A stretch of 60,305 bases of DNA from a virus. The stretch lies in the IMG/VR virus record IMGVR_UViG_3300022902_000970, positions 1 through 60,305 of that record, one strand, 5' to 3'. The position numbers and the translations under genes are program-made. A model generated the notes under the pieces. The model ran no database searches. It saw nothing but the letters and a program-made list of their open reading frames with translations, and was not told the DNA's origin. Below are positions 35,979 through 45,698 of this stretch, in pieces. Positions within the stretch are counted from its first letter, which is position 1, and each line of letters begins with the position of its first letter.

Positions 35979-37034
35979 ATGGAATTTTTTAATCAAAAAG
36001 AAGAAGTAATAGATATACAATTAACGCAGTATGGGAAGCGCATACTCAAAGAAGGTAACTTTAAACCAACTTATTACGCTTTTTTTGATAAAGATATACT
36101 TTACAATAAATACGGTGACGCGAGAGAGTCCGAACTTCAGAATGAAACAGAACCTCGAATCCGCGAAGAAACTCCTCGCTTAAAAGCTCAACATAATTTT
36201 ATTGGTATCGAAACTCAATTTAATGAAATGAAAGAAATTATTACTTTTAGCGAGAAATTCTCTAAATTTGAAATGATTCAAAAATTACAAGACACGGAGA
36301 ATACTTTTTTCTCTCCTAATTCAGCGATTGCGAACACCAAACTTGGAAATGAATATAGACCAAGCTGGGATTTGTCTTTTTACAATGAGAATCTTCAGTC
36401 AGTCACAGGCTCTCTCACTTCTTCTAATTCTCCAACTGTAAATATACCTCAACTTGAAGCTACGCTTGATTTTACTACTTTGATGTCTAACGCTACGCTT
36501 AATTTAGAAGACTCGACTAACGTAGCAAATAATGACTATTCAAGTGATTTGGAATGGTTTGAAAACGAACCTTTAGAATTTGAGGACGGCTCTATTATCA
36601 TTTTAAAAGACGATTTTCTGTTGATTGGAATAGACGAAAAAAACACTGATTTTTTAAGTGAAAATTTTGAGGTAGAGGTTTTCAGGATTGAAGAGACCAA
36701 AGGGGACAAATCGTCTACAGGACTCGAAGAAGACCAGAAAAAAACCAAACTCATCCCATTGCAATTTCTTCCATCACGCGCACCCAATCAAAGTGACATG
36801 TTTGATGAAGAAGAATTGGAAATAAAGATGGGTAACCCTAACTATGTGGAATACTTTTTTGATTTATTGATTGATAGCGAAATACCCGAAGGCATCTTCT
36901 GCAAAAAAGTAGGACAAGATGTTAAGTCTAATTTATATGTTAAGCAGATATTTAATTGTGATGAAACTGATTTTTCCCAAAAACAAGATTATAATGTATA
37001 TGACGACGATGATCTAGGAGAACCTTGCGAATGA
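35979..37034 (+). CDS. structural protein sharing an N-terminal domain with the 43530 gene
   Basis: 351 residues. Residues 8-50 (I-D-I-Q-L-T-Q-Y-G-K-R-I-L, then F-K-P-T-Y-Y-A-F-F-D-K-D-I-L-Y) match the start of the 317-residue protein at 43530, which reads D-A-V-L-T-D-E-G-R-M-R-L, F-K-I-V-K-Y-A-L-G-D-D-E-I-N-Y. The shared pattern is L-T-x-x-G-[KR]-x-x-L, F-K-x-x-x-Y-A and an acidic D-[KDE] turn. The rest differs, with acidic linkers and beta-rich sequence. Likely a repeated subunit of the tail or baseplate. Confidence 0.6.
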   Translation: MEFFNQKEEVIDIQLTQYGKRILKEGNFKPTYYAFFDKDILYNKYGDARESELQNETEPRIREETPRLKAQHNFIGIETQFNEMKEIITFSEKFSKFEMIQKLQDTENTFFSPNSAIANTKLGNEYRPSWDLSFYNENLQSVTGSLTSSNSPTVNIPQLEATLDFTTLMSNATLNLEDSTNVANNDYSSDLEWFENEPLEFEDGSIIILKDDFLLIGIDEKNTDFLSENFEVEVFRIEETKGDKSSTGLEEDQKKTKLIPLQFLPSRAPNQSDMFDEEELEIKMGNPNYVEYFFDLLIDSEIPEGIFCKKVGQDVKSNLYVKQIFNCDETDFSQKQDYNVYDDDDLGEPCE

Positions 37035-40000
37035 CGGTGCCCATATCCAACAATCAATTAATTGGTGATTTCCTTCCTAAAGTTTTTGTTAAAAGAATTC
37101 TATTAACAGAAGCCGGAGGTTCTACTGACACACGAGGCGATAATCCTCATATTGATATCCCACCAAGGTCCTTTAAAGAAACAAAAGATGGTCTTTGGGC
37201 GTGGAAAGATAAATTTAAAGGATTAAAAGAGGATGAAAAAACTACTCTATCTACCTATGGTGCGGCGTCCAAGAAGGGAAATAAGCCCTTATCTGCCAGA
37301 ATTGATTTAAATTTCAAAGACAGTATAGAGAGCAATCTTTTAGGTACGTGGTTCAATAACGAAGACTTAAAAAAGATGATAAAAGTGCAAGTTATTGCTT
37401 GTGTTACTGTATTAGCTTCGAAAACTATTAATCAGCGTATATACGATATCAAAAAAGGAATTTCACCTGTAGAAGATCTTGGTAGCGTTATTCAAGCAAA
37501 TAGTCATATAACGAGCCAATATTTTACGCTCGCAACCGGCGGCGGAGCGGACGCCGGGAATATCATGACTCATAGCAATTATGATACACCAGACGGTCAA
37601 ACTATTTACGATATCCGTTCTTCACTTCAATTTAAATTTACCAAGCCAAACATCAATCATTTAACTTTTTTTGTTCTTCCATATATCGACCGCGAAGTGT
37701 TGCAAGATCATTTTAACCCCCCCTTACAACTAGACTCTGTGGATAACAACATGTTGGTAGGTGATTGTAGAACAGAACCAGTTATAAAAAACGGAGAAAT
37801 CGTTACCACTGCAACGGCATTTTATGATCAACAAGGCAATTTATATGTAGGATCCGTAGAGTGGCTTGGGAATTATGAAGTACCTAATTCTCCTTTGTAT
37901 CCCTATGCAATGCCGTCCAAGGCTCTTTTAACGGAAGAAACTATCACCAACACTGTTATACAAGACTTTAGGCAGCAAAACTTGGTTAAAAAAATGGATA
38001 TAGACTTTTCAGACGCTAAGAAAAATCTAAATGTGCCTGGTTTTACAAAAAAGCAATTCTTTAATGACAAATTAAATAATTCTTCGAATTTTTACACCCC
38101 TATTATGAGTACTAGAAGCCCTAAAGGGGATGTTAAGCTGTGCTTTGGAGTTAATTTAGAGTGGTTTTTAAGAACCAATTCTCCTTATGGAAACCTGTGG
38201 GATAATATGACCCCCGGACAGAAAGATAACTTATTTAACTCTAAGCTTTTCAAAGATGTTTCCTTGATACGACGAAGAGTAAAAAGCATCGACGACGCTC
38301 GGCTCCTGGACGAAAACAACCCACCCTCAGTTGTAACAACTGCAAACTCTCTCAACTCTCTTGGAGATTCTCAAAAAAGCAATATCGGTAAAGAGAGTAT
38401 TTTGACCCGTCTTTCTATAGACCAATTTAGCATCACCGAAACAAAGAACAAATTTGTTTATTTTAGTGCTAGAGACGCGGACATCCACAATCAAGGTCCG
38501 GGGTATTATCAATATGGATTGCGTTATACCTTCAACGACTCTATTCTAGGGACTGTTCAAAGCTTGGTGCTTAGTTTAGAACAAGATTTAAAAGTTTATC
38601 GACAATTTGTTTATATGACGCGCATTCCAAAGTATTACGATGTCTATACCGATTCTTTTAATAAAGCGTTTTCTTCTCAACAAGCAAATTGGGAAGGCAT
38701 CGTTCCTGTGATGCTTTCTAACTTTATTATGTTGAGAGACCTTTTGACGGGAGAGAATTTAGTTAACGGTAACCCCACTGACAAGACTAATGAAATATAT
38801 ATAAACTTATTAAATATAACTTCTCCCAAAACTGGTACACCTCAAGGAGTTGAACTTTTATTAAATTTAGTTGATGAACTTTTATCTATGACTAATGAAA
38901 TATTTGAAATAAAAAGCGTTACCAACACTGGACAAGGAATTAGAAATCCTTCCCCGTCTTCTCCCAAAAAAGAAGTTAAAAGTATCATCCGTGAAGTATA
39001 TTTTTCTCCTCAAATGGGGGGGATTGTTGACACCACCGTGAATAAAAATTTGGGATATGACTTCTTGTGGAAAACAGACAGTGAAGGTTTTTTAAAAAAC
39101 ACCGGTGTTGCGGGAAATATCAAGGTTAACCGCACAAGCCCACAGGGATTATCTTCTTTTTCGTATGATTATTTTACAGAGAGAACCAAGCAAGAGACAG
39201 AAAAGTATTTCACCAGTGACAAGCTGGAACTCAATTTGCGTCTTCCAAAGCTAGAAAATAAAAAAATTCAAAGCACCCTTGAAAGCCAAAAATACAAATT
39301 TCTTTCACCGTCACTTGTGCAAACTCCGCAATTAGGTTTTGTTCCTGTGTTAAGCAACGCAACAAATAAAATTGAGTACGATCGTTTGAACACTCTTTAC
39401 ACCGAAATAATCAAAAGAAGATTAAACGACTTAGACTCTGGCTTTAAAGTGGATAAAAAGGAGCTTAAATTTTTAAGTCAAAACGACAAGGAACAAAAAT
39501 ATCAATTAGAGCAAATAATTTCCCTTAAAGGAGGTACAGTGGTGTCTACGGACAGAGGAGGCGCCGAGCTTTTTGGACTCCTTAACCCTCCTACAGAAGA
39601 GGGTCAAAATATTTCTTTTAATAATTTAGGATCTCCCCTGGGTCCGTCTCAAACAGAAATAGAAGAGCAAAGCAGCTTTGAAACATTAGGGTCTGGGGTT
39701 CCCCCTGTAGATGAAGCGACAGCTGCACTCCTACAAGAAACCAATTATAATGATGCCATGCTTGGCTTAACTATTATAGACGCCCACGGCGGAATGAATG
39801 AGCTAAAGAAATTTGCTAGCAGTATTAATGGCGGCGGTCGAAATAAAAATGAAATACCTTATGTAACACTAGAAGATCTTGTTCCGCTACCTAATCAGCT
39901 TAAACAATTGGTTATTATAAACTCCAATACCGACCTAGACAATGTACAAAATAACTTAAATTTCAAAACCAATACGCTTACTGCATCAGATATAGAAAAA

Positions 40001-40540
40001 GGCGCTACACGCTTAGACACGTCGGATGCACAAAAGATTGAAAAACAATTTGGTATTTGGATGAATTATTTTAATTTGGTCAAAGTTCAAGTATTTAGTG
40101 GATTTAAATGGTCCAAATCTTCAGGGACTGATTATGTGATGCAAAATGTTTTCGTAGACATGACTCCTGAACATTTTACAATGATTAAAAATTCTAACAT
40201 GCGAGTGTTATGTCGCCTGACTCCGTATGTTAACGAACTTTTAGACATTACGACTGACAATACCTTGTCTCTTCCTATCTTTGATCAATATTTTATTATT
40301 GAGAGCGGACCAAGCGTCGCTGTCAAAACAGCGACTCAAAACTTAGCTAGCATGACAAAACTTCTTAACGGTATGTCATCTCATACGGATGCACTAGAAA
40401 CGCCTCCTGACTATGTTAATACAGGAACACCAGCACCCACGAAGGAAGCAAGCAAAAAACTAGGTCAAGGCGCTGGATTTGGTTCCAACTTCGGCGGCGG
40501 CGGTCCTGGCGCCGGAACACCAGGCGGCGGCTCTTACTAG
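37031..40540 (+). CDS. large virion structural protein with Gly-rich tail (unknown)
   Basis: 1169 residues from ATG 37031, chosen over TTG 37025 because it forms an ATGA overlap with the previous stop and has AGGAGAA upstream. The N-terminus (L-I-G-D-F-L-P-K-V-F-V-K-R-I-L-L) resembles an assembly segment. The middle is mixed alpha/beta with F-F-V-L-P-Y-I-D-R near residue 215. The last ~35 residues are glycine-rich, as in flexible attachment tails. It belongs to the tail/baseplate block; no family recognised. Confidence 0.55.
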   Translation: MTVPISNNQLIGDFLPKVFVKRILLTEAGGSTDTRGDNPHIDIPPRSFKETKDGLWAWKDKFKGLKEDEKTTLSTYGAASKKGNKPLSARIDLNFKDSIESNLLGTWFNNEDLKKMIKVQVIACVTVLASKTINQRIYDIKKGISPVEDLGSVIQANSHITSQYFTLATGGGADAGNIMTHSNYDTPDGQTIYDIRSSLQFKFTKPNINHLTFFVLPYIDREVLQDHFNPPLQLDSVDNNMLVGDCRTEPVIKNGEIVTTATAFYDQQGNLYVGSVEWLGNYEVPNSPLYPYAMPSKALLTEETITNTVIQDFRQQNLVKKMDIDFSDAKKNLNVPGFTKKQFFNDKLNNSSNFYTPIMSTRSPKGDVKLCFGVNLEWFLRTNSPYGNLWDNMTPGQKDNLFNSKLFKDVSLIRRRVKSIDDARLLDENNPPSVVTTANSLNSLGDSQKSNIGKESILTRLSIDQFSITETKNKFVYFSARDADIHNQGPGYYQYGLRYTFNDSILGTVQSLVLSLEQDLKVYRQFVYMTRIPKYYDVYTDSFNKAFSSQQANWEGIVPVMLSNFIMLRDLLTGENLVNGNPTDKTNEIYINLLNITSPKTGTPQGVELLLNLVDELLSMTNEIFEIKSVTNTGQGIRNPSPSSPKKEVKSIIREVYFSPQMGGIVDTTVNKNLGYDFLWKTDSEGFLKNTGVAGNIKVNRTSPQGLSSFSYDYFTERTKQETEKYFTSDKLELNLRLPKLENKKIQSTLESQKYKFLSPSLVQTPQLGFVPVLSNATNKIEYDRLNTLYTEIIKRRLNDLDSGFKVDKKELKFLSQNDKEQKYQLEQIISLKGGTVVSTDRGGAELFGLLNPPTEEGQNISFNNLGSPLGPSQTEIEEQSSFETLGSGVPPVDEATAALLQETNYNDAMLGLTIIDAHGGMNELKKFASSINGGGRNKNEIPYVTLEDLVPLPNQLKQLVIINSNTDLDNVQNNLNFKTNTLTASDIEKGATRLDTSDAQKIEKQFGIWMNYFNLVKVQVFSGFKWSKSSGTDYVMQNVFVDMTPEHFTMIKNSNMRVLCRLTPYVNELLDITTDNTLSLPIFDQYFIIESGPSVAVKTATQNLASMTKLLNGMSSHTDALETPPDYVNTGTPAPTKEASKKLGQGAGFGSNFGGGGPGAGTPGGGSY

Positions 40541-40555
40541 TAAAAGATAACAATA

Positions 40556-40627
40556 ATGTTAGAACAACACACATCAGAAAAAGAAAAACTTTCCAGTTTC
40601 AAATCTCAAGCCCAAAAGGACTGCTAA
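40556..40627 (+). CDS. possible 23-residue micro-ORF
   Basis: ATG 40556 to TAA 40627 encodes M-L-E-Q-H-T-S-E-K-E-K-L-S-S-F-K-S-Q-A-Q-K-D-C. The stop is immediately followed by ATG 40628 of the next gene with no gap, and AAAAGGA, the likely ribosome-binding site of that gene, lies inside it. No clear site precedes the micro-ORF. It may be translated as a leader, or be chance. Confidence 0.25.
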   Translation: MLEQHTSEKEKLSSFKSQAQKDC

Positions 40628-43444
40628 ATGGTATCAAAAATTCATCTGACTCCTCTTCAAAGAGTGTATATCGAAGCGGACAACACTAATCTTGTAGACG
40701 CAGAAGCAACTGAAAATAATATTCAAACCTTAGCGCTTACTACTACTATATCTGGCGATCCATTCCGACAGGATGCAAATATCTTTTGGACACAACGTAA
40801 AGTAGTTTCCGATGCAGCCGAACGCAACATGGAATATCTTTACGATCCCGAAGGTCAGTTAAAGTTAATTTCAACCCCTGAATATTCCCTCTCTCCCACT
40901 AATAATGAAGAGTTTTGTATACATAGCACCGCACTAGGAGGAAAGAAAGTTTACTTTAGACCACCACCATCACAGGATGACGCTCTGTGGTCAATGAACG
41001 GATCTAATCTTCCAACTAAAACTGAGCAATATCACGTTTATGTGCCAAACAACGCAGACTACACCCGCTCAAAACTAAACGAGCACCTACAGGGCTCAGA
41101 CAGTTTCCTAATAAATAACGCCTCCAAGACATTACAGCCTTTATGGTGGGAACAGTGGATGGGTAAAAACTTTCCTCAAGGAAGTTCTTTTGGTGATCAT
41201 TATTTTTCTATGGACCTCCCCACTACTAAAGATATATCCTCAATCAGCCCTAATCAAAACTTTGTTCACATAAAAACAAATTATAATTTTTATTTTGATG
41301 AATACGAAAAGGTCATTGAATTTCCTGAAGTCCCTGAAGTTTTGTTACCAAATCTTTATACGTACATGTATGTATCCGATTGGAATTACGATATTAATCA
41401 AGCTAACTGGGATGAGTCACAATTTAAATATTTAAGCCCTTTCGTTAATCATGCGACATTTGGCGGACTCTTGCCAACTGACAACATAATCTCTATTTAT
41501 GCGGAAGGAGGATTGTCGGGACACCCAATGCAACTTGAGCCTTTAGGCTCTCTTAACAGATATCTCGACACATGGTCCAAGACAATAGAACAATATTTTG
41601 ATCCTAATTTTAAATTCAGCGCAGGTATACAAGATTTAGTACTCTCTGAAGTAGTACAGGATTTTGATAAAATTGCTTTTGCTGAAAGTTCTTATAAAAC
41701 AACCTTCCAGCACAACAGAACAGCTAAACAATTTCCTATGAATGTGGAGATTAATTTCTCTACTGACAATAGAAATAACTTCCTTAATATGCTAAAGCAA
41801 ACTAATCAATATGATAATCTGCTCATGTATTTAATGAACAGCCCAGGAGTAAACGGAACTCCCACCGTACTTTCTCAAGCCCAAGCCAAAACATCGATTG
41901 TTACAGATAGATTAGAGTGGAATTTAATAAACTTTTTTAATGAAATAGACCCTTTGACTAATAAATTCAACAGCGTTTTACAGAAAAAACAAGATTTTAT
42001 TTACCTGGGGAAAGTAGTGCCAAAAGCTCCCGAGAATCAATTTTTTAATCAACTAATGGCACTAGGTTTGAAAACAAAATTTAATAATTTTGCTAAGAAA
42101 CACACCAGAGGTTTTCAAGATATTTTAAATGGAAGTGAAGCTTATGAAGAAATAGTGCTGTATGAAATGGAAAAATGGTCTTCTAACATGAACGGCGAGC
42201 CTCAAGAACTACTACAGCGCTTTTATCTTCCAAACGACGAAGATAAGATTTTAACTTTTTTTGACACGCAGGTAAAATATAACAAATTTTATGTTTATAA
42301 AATGTTTGCTTATAAGTTGATTATAGGTTCGACTTACTTTTATTCTCAAGAGACTTCAGCGCCAGGAACTGGAACAGGTGAATCTTATGGGAGCGACCCA
42401 CTCGCTGGAGGTCAATCTCCGTTGGATAGCCCTATATCTTATTACTCCGATACCAAAATGGGAAGTGCGAACCTCACTGTTGAGATCACCCCTTCTCCTA
42501 AAATTGTGAAAGTTCCTTATTATAACGCCGGTCCTCCCCCAGTGTTTAGAGTTTCAGGCGATTCTTACGATTTTATCACAGGGAACCCTACAGACAATCA
42601 AGCACAACATCAAACTACATATGTTTTAGATGCTCCTCCCTTAGCACCAGAAGTAGAGATCGTCCCCCTAATGGAAGATCGCCGTGATATAATCATTAAC
42701 CTTAAAGACACCACAGGAGAAACTCACGCCACTCCGAAAGCTATTTTTACTTCTGCCGATAATGTTAAGTTTGATGACGCACTAATATTTAAATTAATAG
42801 CCGTGATGCAAAAAAAGAATGAAGATAATATTTCTCTAGAACAAGCCACCAAAATCTTTAATGAATGGCACTATTACACGATTAAGTTTTCTTCCGATGA
42901 TCCAGCGAAAGAGTTCCAAATCTTTAGAACTAAAACAAAACCTGTTATCTATCCTCAGTTTTCTAATTCTTTATACGAGGTTGTACCAGGTCCAAATGGC
43001 TCTACGAAGGTAAGATTAAATTACAATGAAAAAAATTATTTTGTTTTTAGAACTGTGGACAATCATGGCAAGTTTTCCAACCCTACTGATGTCTATGAAG
43101 TAGAAATTAAAGAAGATAGTGGAATTTCTTATCCGGTTATAAGAGTATTCAACTTGGTTGCTGAAAATGCCAAAACTTCTAAAACAAAGCACGTTTTTTC
43201 CTTGGCAGGGAGAAAGTTTATTTATCTTAAACCAGCTTTCGAGCAGTGGGAGATGACAGAAAAATATGCTGAAGCAGATTACAATAGTGCTTTTGATATA
43301 CCTGATTTTGGGATAGGCACATCCAAAGAGTCAGTTTTTCAAGAAAACAGAAAATTTAAAATTCGCTTAACATCTAAGAAAACTAATAGGAAAATAGATA
43401 TTAATGTTTCTTGTAAACAAAAGAATAAAAAAGTAATACAATAA
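40628..43444 (+). CDS. large virion structural protein (unknown)
   Basis: 938 residues. The opening I-H-L-T-P-L-Q-R-V-Y-I-E-A-D is amphipathic. The central part contains L-W-W-E-Q-W-M-G, many tryptophan and tyrosine residues, and Y-M-Y-V-S-D-W-N-Y. The C-terminal 200 residues look like beta-sandwich sequence (F-R-T-V-D-N-H-G-K-F-S-N-P-T). The ribosome-binding site AAAGGA is at 40616-40621. Flanked on both sides by structural genes, it is most likely a tail or baseplate component. Confidence 0.55.
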   Translation: MVSKIHLTPLQRVYIEADNTNLVDAEATENNIQTLALTTTISGDPFRQDANIFWTQRKVVSDAAERNMEYLYDPEGQLKLISTPEYSLSPTNNEEFCIHSTALGGKKVYFRPPPSQDDALWSMNGSNLPTKTEQYHVYVPNNADYTRSKLNEHLQGSDSFLINNASKTLQPLWWEQWMGKNFPQGSSFGDHYFSMDLPTTKDISSISPNQNFVHIKTNYNFYFDEYEKVIEFPEVPEVLLPNLYTYMYVSDWNYDINQANWDESQFKYLSPFVNHATFGGLLPTDNIISIYAEGGLSGHPMQLEPLGSLNRYLDTWSKTIEQYFDPNFKFSAGIQDLVLSEVVQDFDKIAFAESSYKTTFQHNRTAKQFPMNVEINFSTDNRNNFLNMLKQTNQYDNLLMYLMNSPGVNGTPTVLSQAQAKTSIVTDRLEWNLINFFNEIDPLTNKFNSVLQKKQDFIYLGKVVPKAPENQFFNQLMALGLKTKFNNFAKKHTRGFQDILNGSEAYEEIVLYEMEKWSSNMNGEPQELLQRFYLPNDEDKILTFFDTQVKYNKFYVYKMFAYKLIIGSTYFYSQETSAPGTGTGESYGSDPLAGGQSPLDSPISYYSDTKMGSANLTVEITPSPKIVKVPYYNAGPPPVFRVSGDSYDFITGNPTDNQAQHQTTYVLDAPPLAPEVEIVPLMEDRRDIIINLKDTTGETHATPKAIFTSADNVKFDDALIFKLIAVMQKKNEDNISLEQATKIFNEWHYYTIKFSSDDPAKEFQIFRTKTKPVIYPQFSNSLYEVVPGPNGSTKVRLNYNEKNYFVFRTVDNHGKFSNPTDVYEVEIKEDSGISYPVIRVFNLVAENAKTSKTKHVFSLAGRKFIYLKPAFEQWEMTEKYAEADYNSAFDIPDFGIGTSKESVFQENRKFKIRLTSKKTNRKIDINVSCKQKNKKVIQ

Positions 43445-43472
43445 GAAAAGTTAGAAAATTCAATAAAAAACA

Positions 43473-43482
43473 CTATTTATAG
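43473..43482 (+). promoter_or_regulatory. CTATTTATAG motif in the 85-base gap
   Basis: CTATTTATAG lies in the 85-base gap between the structural genes ending at 43444 and starting at 43530. Its reverse complement contains CTATAAATAG, so the T4 late consensus TATAAATA is present on the minus strand, while the gene that follows is on the plus strand. It is 48 bases before the ATG at 43530, which has an AGGAG site. Confidence 0.4.
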
Positions 43483-43529
43483 AAATAAATGAGTATCCAC
43501 ATGGCACCAAGAGATAGAGGAGTACGAAG

Positions 43530-44483
43530 ATGGGTTTCTTAGACAATTCAGGTGACATCATTCTTGATGCAGTTTTGACAGACGAAGGTCGTATGCGTTT
43601 AGCTAGAGGCGACGGCAGTTTTAAAATTGTAAAATATGCGTTAGGCGATGATGAAATAAATTATAAACTTTATGATAAGAACAATGCAAGTGGGTCTGCC
43701 TATTATGACTTACAAATTCTACAAACTCCTGTTTTAGAAGCTTTTACTAATAACGTCTCTTCTATGAAGTCTAAATTAATGTCAATGACAAAGAATAATC
43801 TTCTTTATCTCCCCGTTATTAAATTAAATCGCCTCCAAGGTCCCACTCAGATGTTCGATGCTAACACTTTTTTGATTCTCGTGGACTCAACAACAGAAAA
43901 TAAGTTCAAGTCAACTAATGGAGATTCGTTTCCAAAAGGAATTTTATTCGGACAGACATTAGATTCCGACTCACATATTCTTTTGGAACAAGGGCTAGAT
44001 ACAATTGAAATACCCCAATCCGTCGCCCTGGATTCTGACTTGGTTGAAACTCAATATATCTTAGAAATGGACAATCGCTTTGGAAAGCCTGCCAAAGCAG
44101 GTCCGAGTAATATTCAAATTGCTCAACAGTCTTTTGTCGATGATGATCAAATCGCAAGCTATTACTTCTCCTTAGCTAACAACGCTGACTATGTAAGTGA
44201 TAGCTGGACCGGTAAAGCCGATCCACCTCCCGGCGGCGTCCCCGCTAATACCAATTCTATTCGCGGACCACAAGGTACGCAGTTTAAGTTTGAAATTGCT
44301 TCGTCATTAGATTTGGCAACGAGCACTTATTTGTTCGATCAATTAGGCACCAGCACTACGATTAACGTTAATTCAACCGATCTATCGTGTTTAGTGCTCG
44401 ACAGCACCATTAGAGTCATGGGAGCAACAACCGGTTATACGGTTGATATTCCTGTTAGATATGTAAAATATACCGCAAGTTAG
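43530..44483 (+). CDS. structural protein with L-T-x-x-G-R N-terminal domain
   Basis: 317 residues starting M-G-F-L-D-N-S-G-D-I-I-L-D-A-V-L-T-D-E-G-R, a start I associate with abundant structural proteins of marine T4-like phages. Residues 10-50 are related to those of the 35979 gene. The C-terminal 100 residues are beta-rich with S-A-Y-Y-D-L-Q-I-type strands earlier and T-S-T-T-I-N-V-N-S near the end. A subunit of the tail, possibly tube- or fibre-associated. It opens a new transcription unit after the 43473 motif. Confidence 0.65.
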   Translation: MGFLDNSGDIILDAVLTDEGRMRLARGDGSFKIVKYALGDDEINYKLYDKNNASGSAYYDLQILQTPVLEAFTNNVSSMKSKLMSMTKNNLLYLPVIKLNRLQGPTQMFDANTFLILVDSTTENKFKSTNGDSFPKGILFGQTLDSDSHILLEQGLDTIEIPQSVALDSDLVETQYILEMDNRFGKPAKAGPSNIQIAQQSFVDDDQIASYYFSLANNADYVSDSWTGKADPPPGGVPANTNSIRGPQGTQFKFEIASSLDLATSTYLFDQLGTSTTINVNSTDLSCLVLDSTIRVMGATTGYTVDIPVRYVKYTAS

Positions 44484-44494
44484 AGGAAAAATTA

Positions 44495-45688
44495 ATGGCT
44501 ACCGTATTTAAAACACTTACAAATAATGATATCACCACGACGAGGACGCTTCTTCATGAAGCTATCCCAATCACAGGGAGTATCGTTTCTGGTACTTACA
44601 ATGCTGCCGGAGCAGTCGCATTAGGCTCAGAAGCCAATATTAAAACTTATGCACATGGAATGTTTGAATCTGTGTATGATTACCCTTATCTAAGCTCGTC
44701 AGCGAATCATATTATTGATATTACGCTCGGGTATTCTACTTCTTCTTCTGAAAACAATGCCGACAACACTCAAAACAGTAAAAAAGTCAATATTTACACT
44801 GAACTTGCTCAAGTGCTGGTCGGCTACAATACCGACAATAACATCTTAAGGTTCGACGAAGATGGAAATATTAGTGACGGCGGCACCAAAGTTGATGAAT
44901 GTTTCTTTTTGAACTTTTCACGTCTCCTAGCTAAAGATGAAATTAAAAAAGGATCTTTTAACCTTGAATTAGGTATTGGTACTGCTTTTGAAGAAAATCC
45001 TGCCGACCAAGATACTTTTCAAAATAGAATTTTGATTACCGACTACAGCGGAACCTCGGGTTATAAAGTTAATTCACCAGCTGGGGAATATGGAATTCTT
45101 TATGCAAGCTCCTCGGCGCAAGGAGGTTCAACGACACAACCTGCGGTTTTATATACCGGAAGCGCTACCTTTGAACAAGCCGCTTATGGCGTCCCGTGTG
45201 GATTGCTTTTCTATCAAGCTGGCATCGCGGTTGTCTCCGGTTCTGTTTTCAATGGAAATCAAATCGGAGGAATCTTAAACCACTCCTCGTCTTTTCTGGG
45301 CTCTAACACATATGGCTCTCCATTAGCGGGCGATACCGGCATGGGCGGCGGATTTTATTCAGTGACGGGAACATCAATCAACGATATGTCCAACGCTATT
45401 AGAAATCGTATTTATAATGTATCCTTCAACAACACCACAGAGTTAAATTCTACGATTTACTTCTGCCGTGCAAACCACAATGATTTTAATTACAGCACCA
45501 ACCCCACTTACCTGACGGAAAGTAAAATAAGAGTTAAAAACACCTCCACTGATAGTCCTGTCTCTTACGCTACAACGGTAGGGCTGTATTCCTCCGACAA
45601 TGCACTTCTTGCGGTAGCTAAGCTTTCGGAGCCTTTAAAGAAGACTCCTGAAACAGAACTTACCTTGAGAGTTAGACTGGATTACTAG
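44495..45688 (+). CDS. virion protein, first member of a paralogous pair
   Basis: 397 residues with AGAGGAAA ahead of its ATG. The protein shares its architecture with the next gene: a middle segment ending G-I-A-V-V-S-G-S, a T-N-P-T-Y strand, and a C-terminus with T-V-G-L-Y-S-S-D-N-A-L-L-A-V-A-K-L, P-L-K-K-T and R-V-R-L-D-Y. The fibre-like strands and frequent S/T/G suggest an exposed tail or fibre protein. No T4 counterpart recognised. Confidence 0.6.
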   Translation: MATVFKTLTNNDITTTRTLLHEAIPITGSIVSGTYNAAGAVALGSEANIKTYAHGMFESVYDYPYLSSSANHIIDITLGYSTSSSENNADNTQNSKKVNIYTELAQVLVGYNTDNNILRFDEDGNISDGGTKVDECFFLNFSRLLAKDEIKKGSFNLELGIGTAFEENPADQDTFQNRILITDYSGTSGYKVNSPAGEYGILYASSSAQGGSTTQPAVLYTGSATFEQAAYGVPCGLLFYQAGIAVVSGSVFNGNQIGGILNHSSSFLGSNTYGSPLAGDTGMGGGFYSVTGTSINDMSNAIRNRIYNVSFNNTTELNSTIYFCRANHNDFNYSTNPTYLTESKIRVKNTSTDSPVSYATTVGLYSSDNALLAVAKLSEPLKKTPETELTLRVRLDY

Positions 45689-45698
45689 GCGATATGTT

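Noticed and set aside
43488-43541. A 17-codon ORF beginning at ATG 43488
   Set aside because: It runs into the clear start of the 43530 gene and merely contains that gene's ribosome-binding site.
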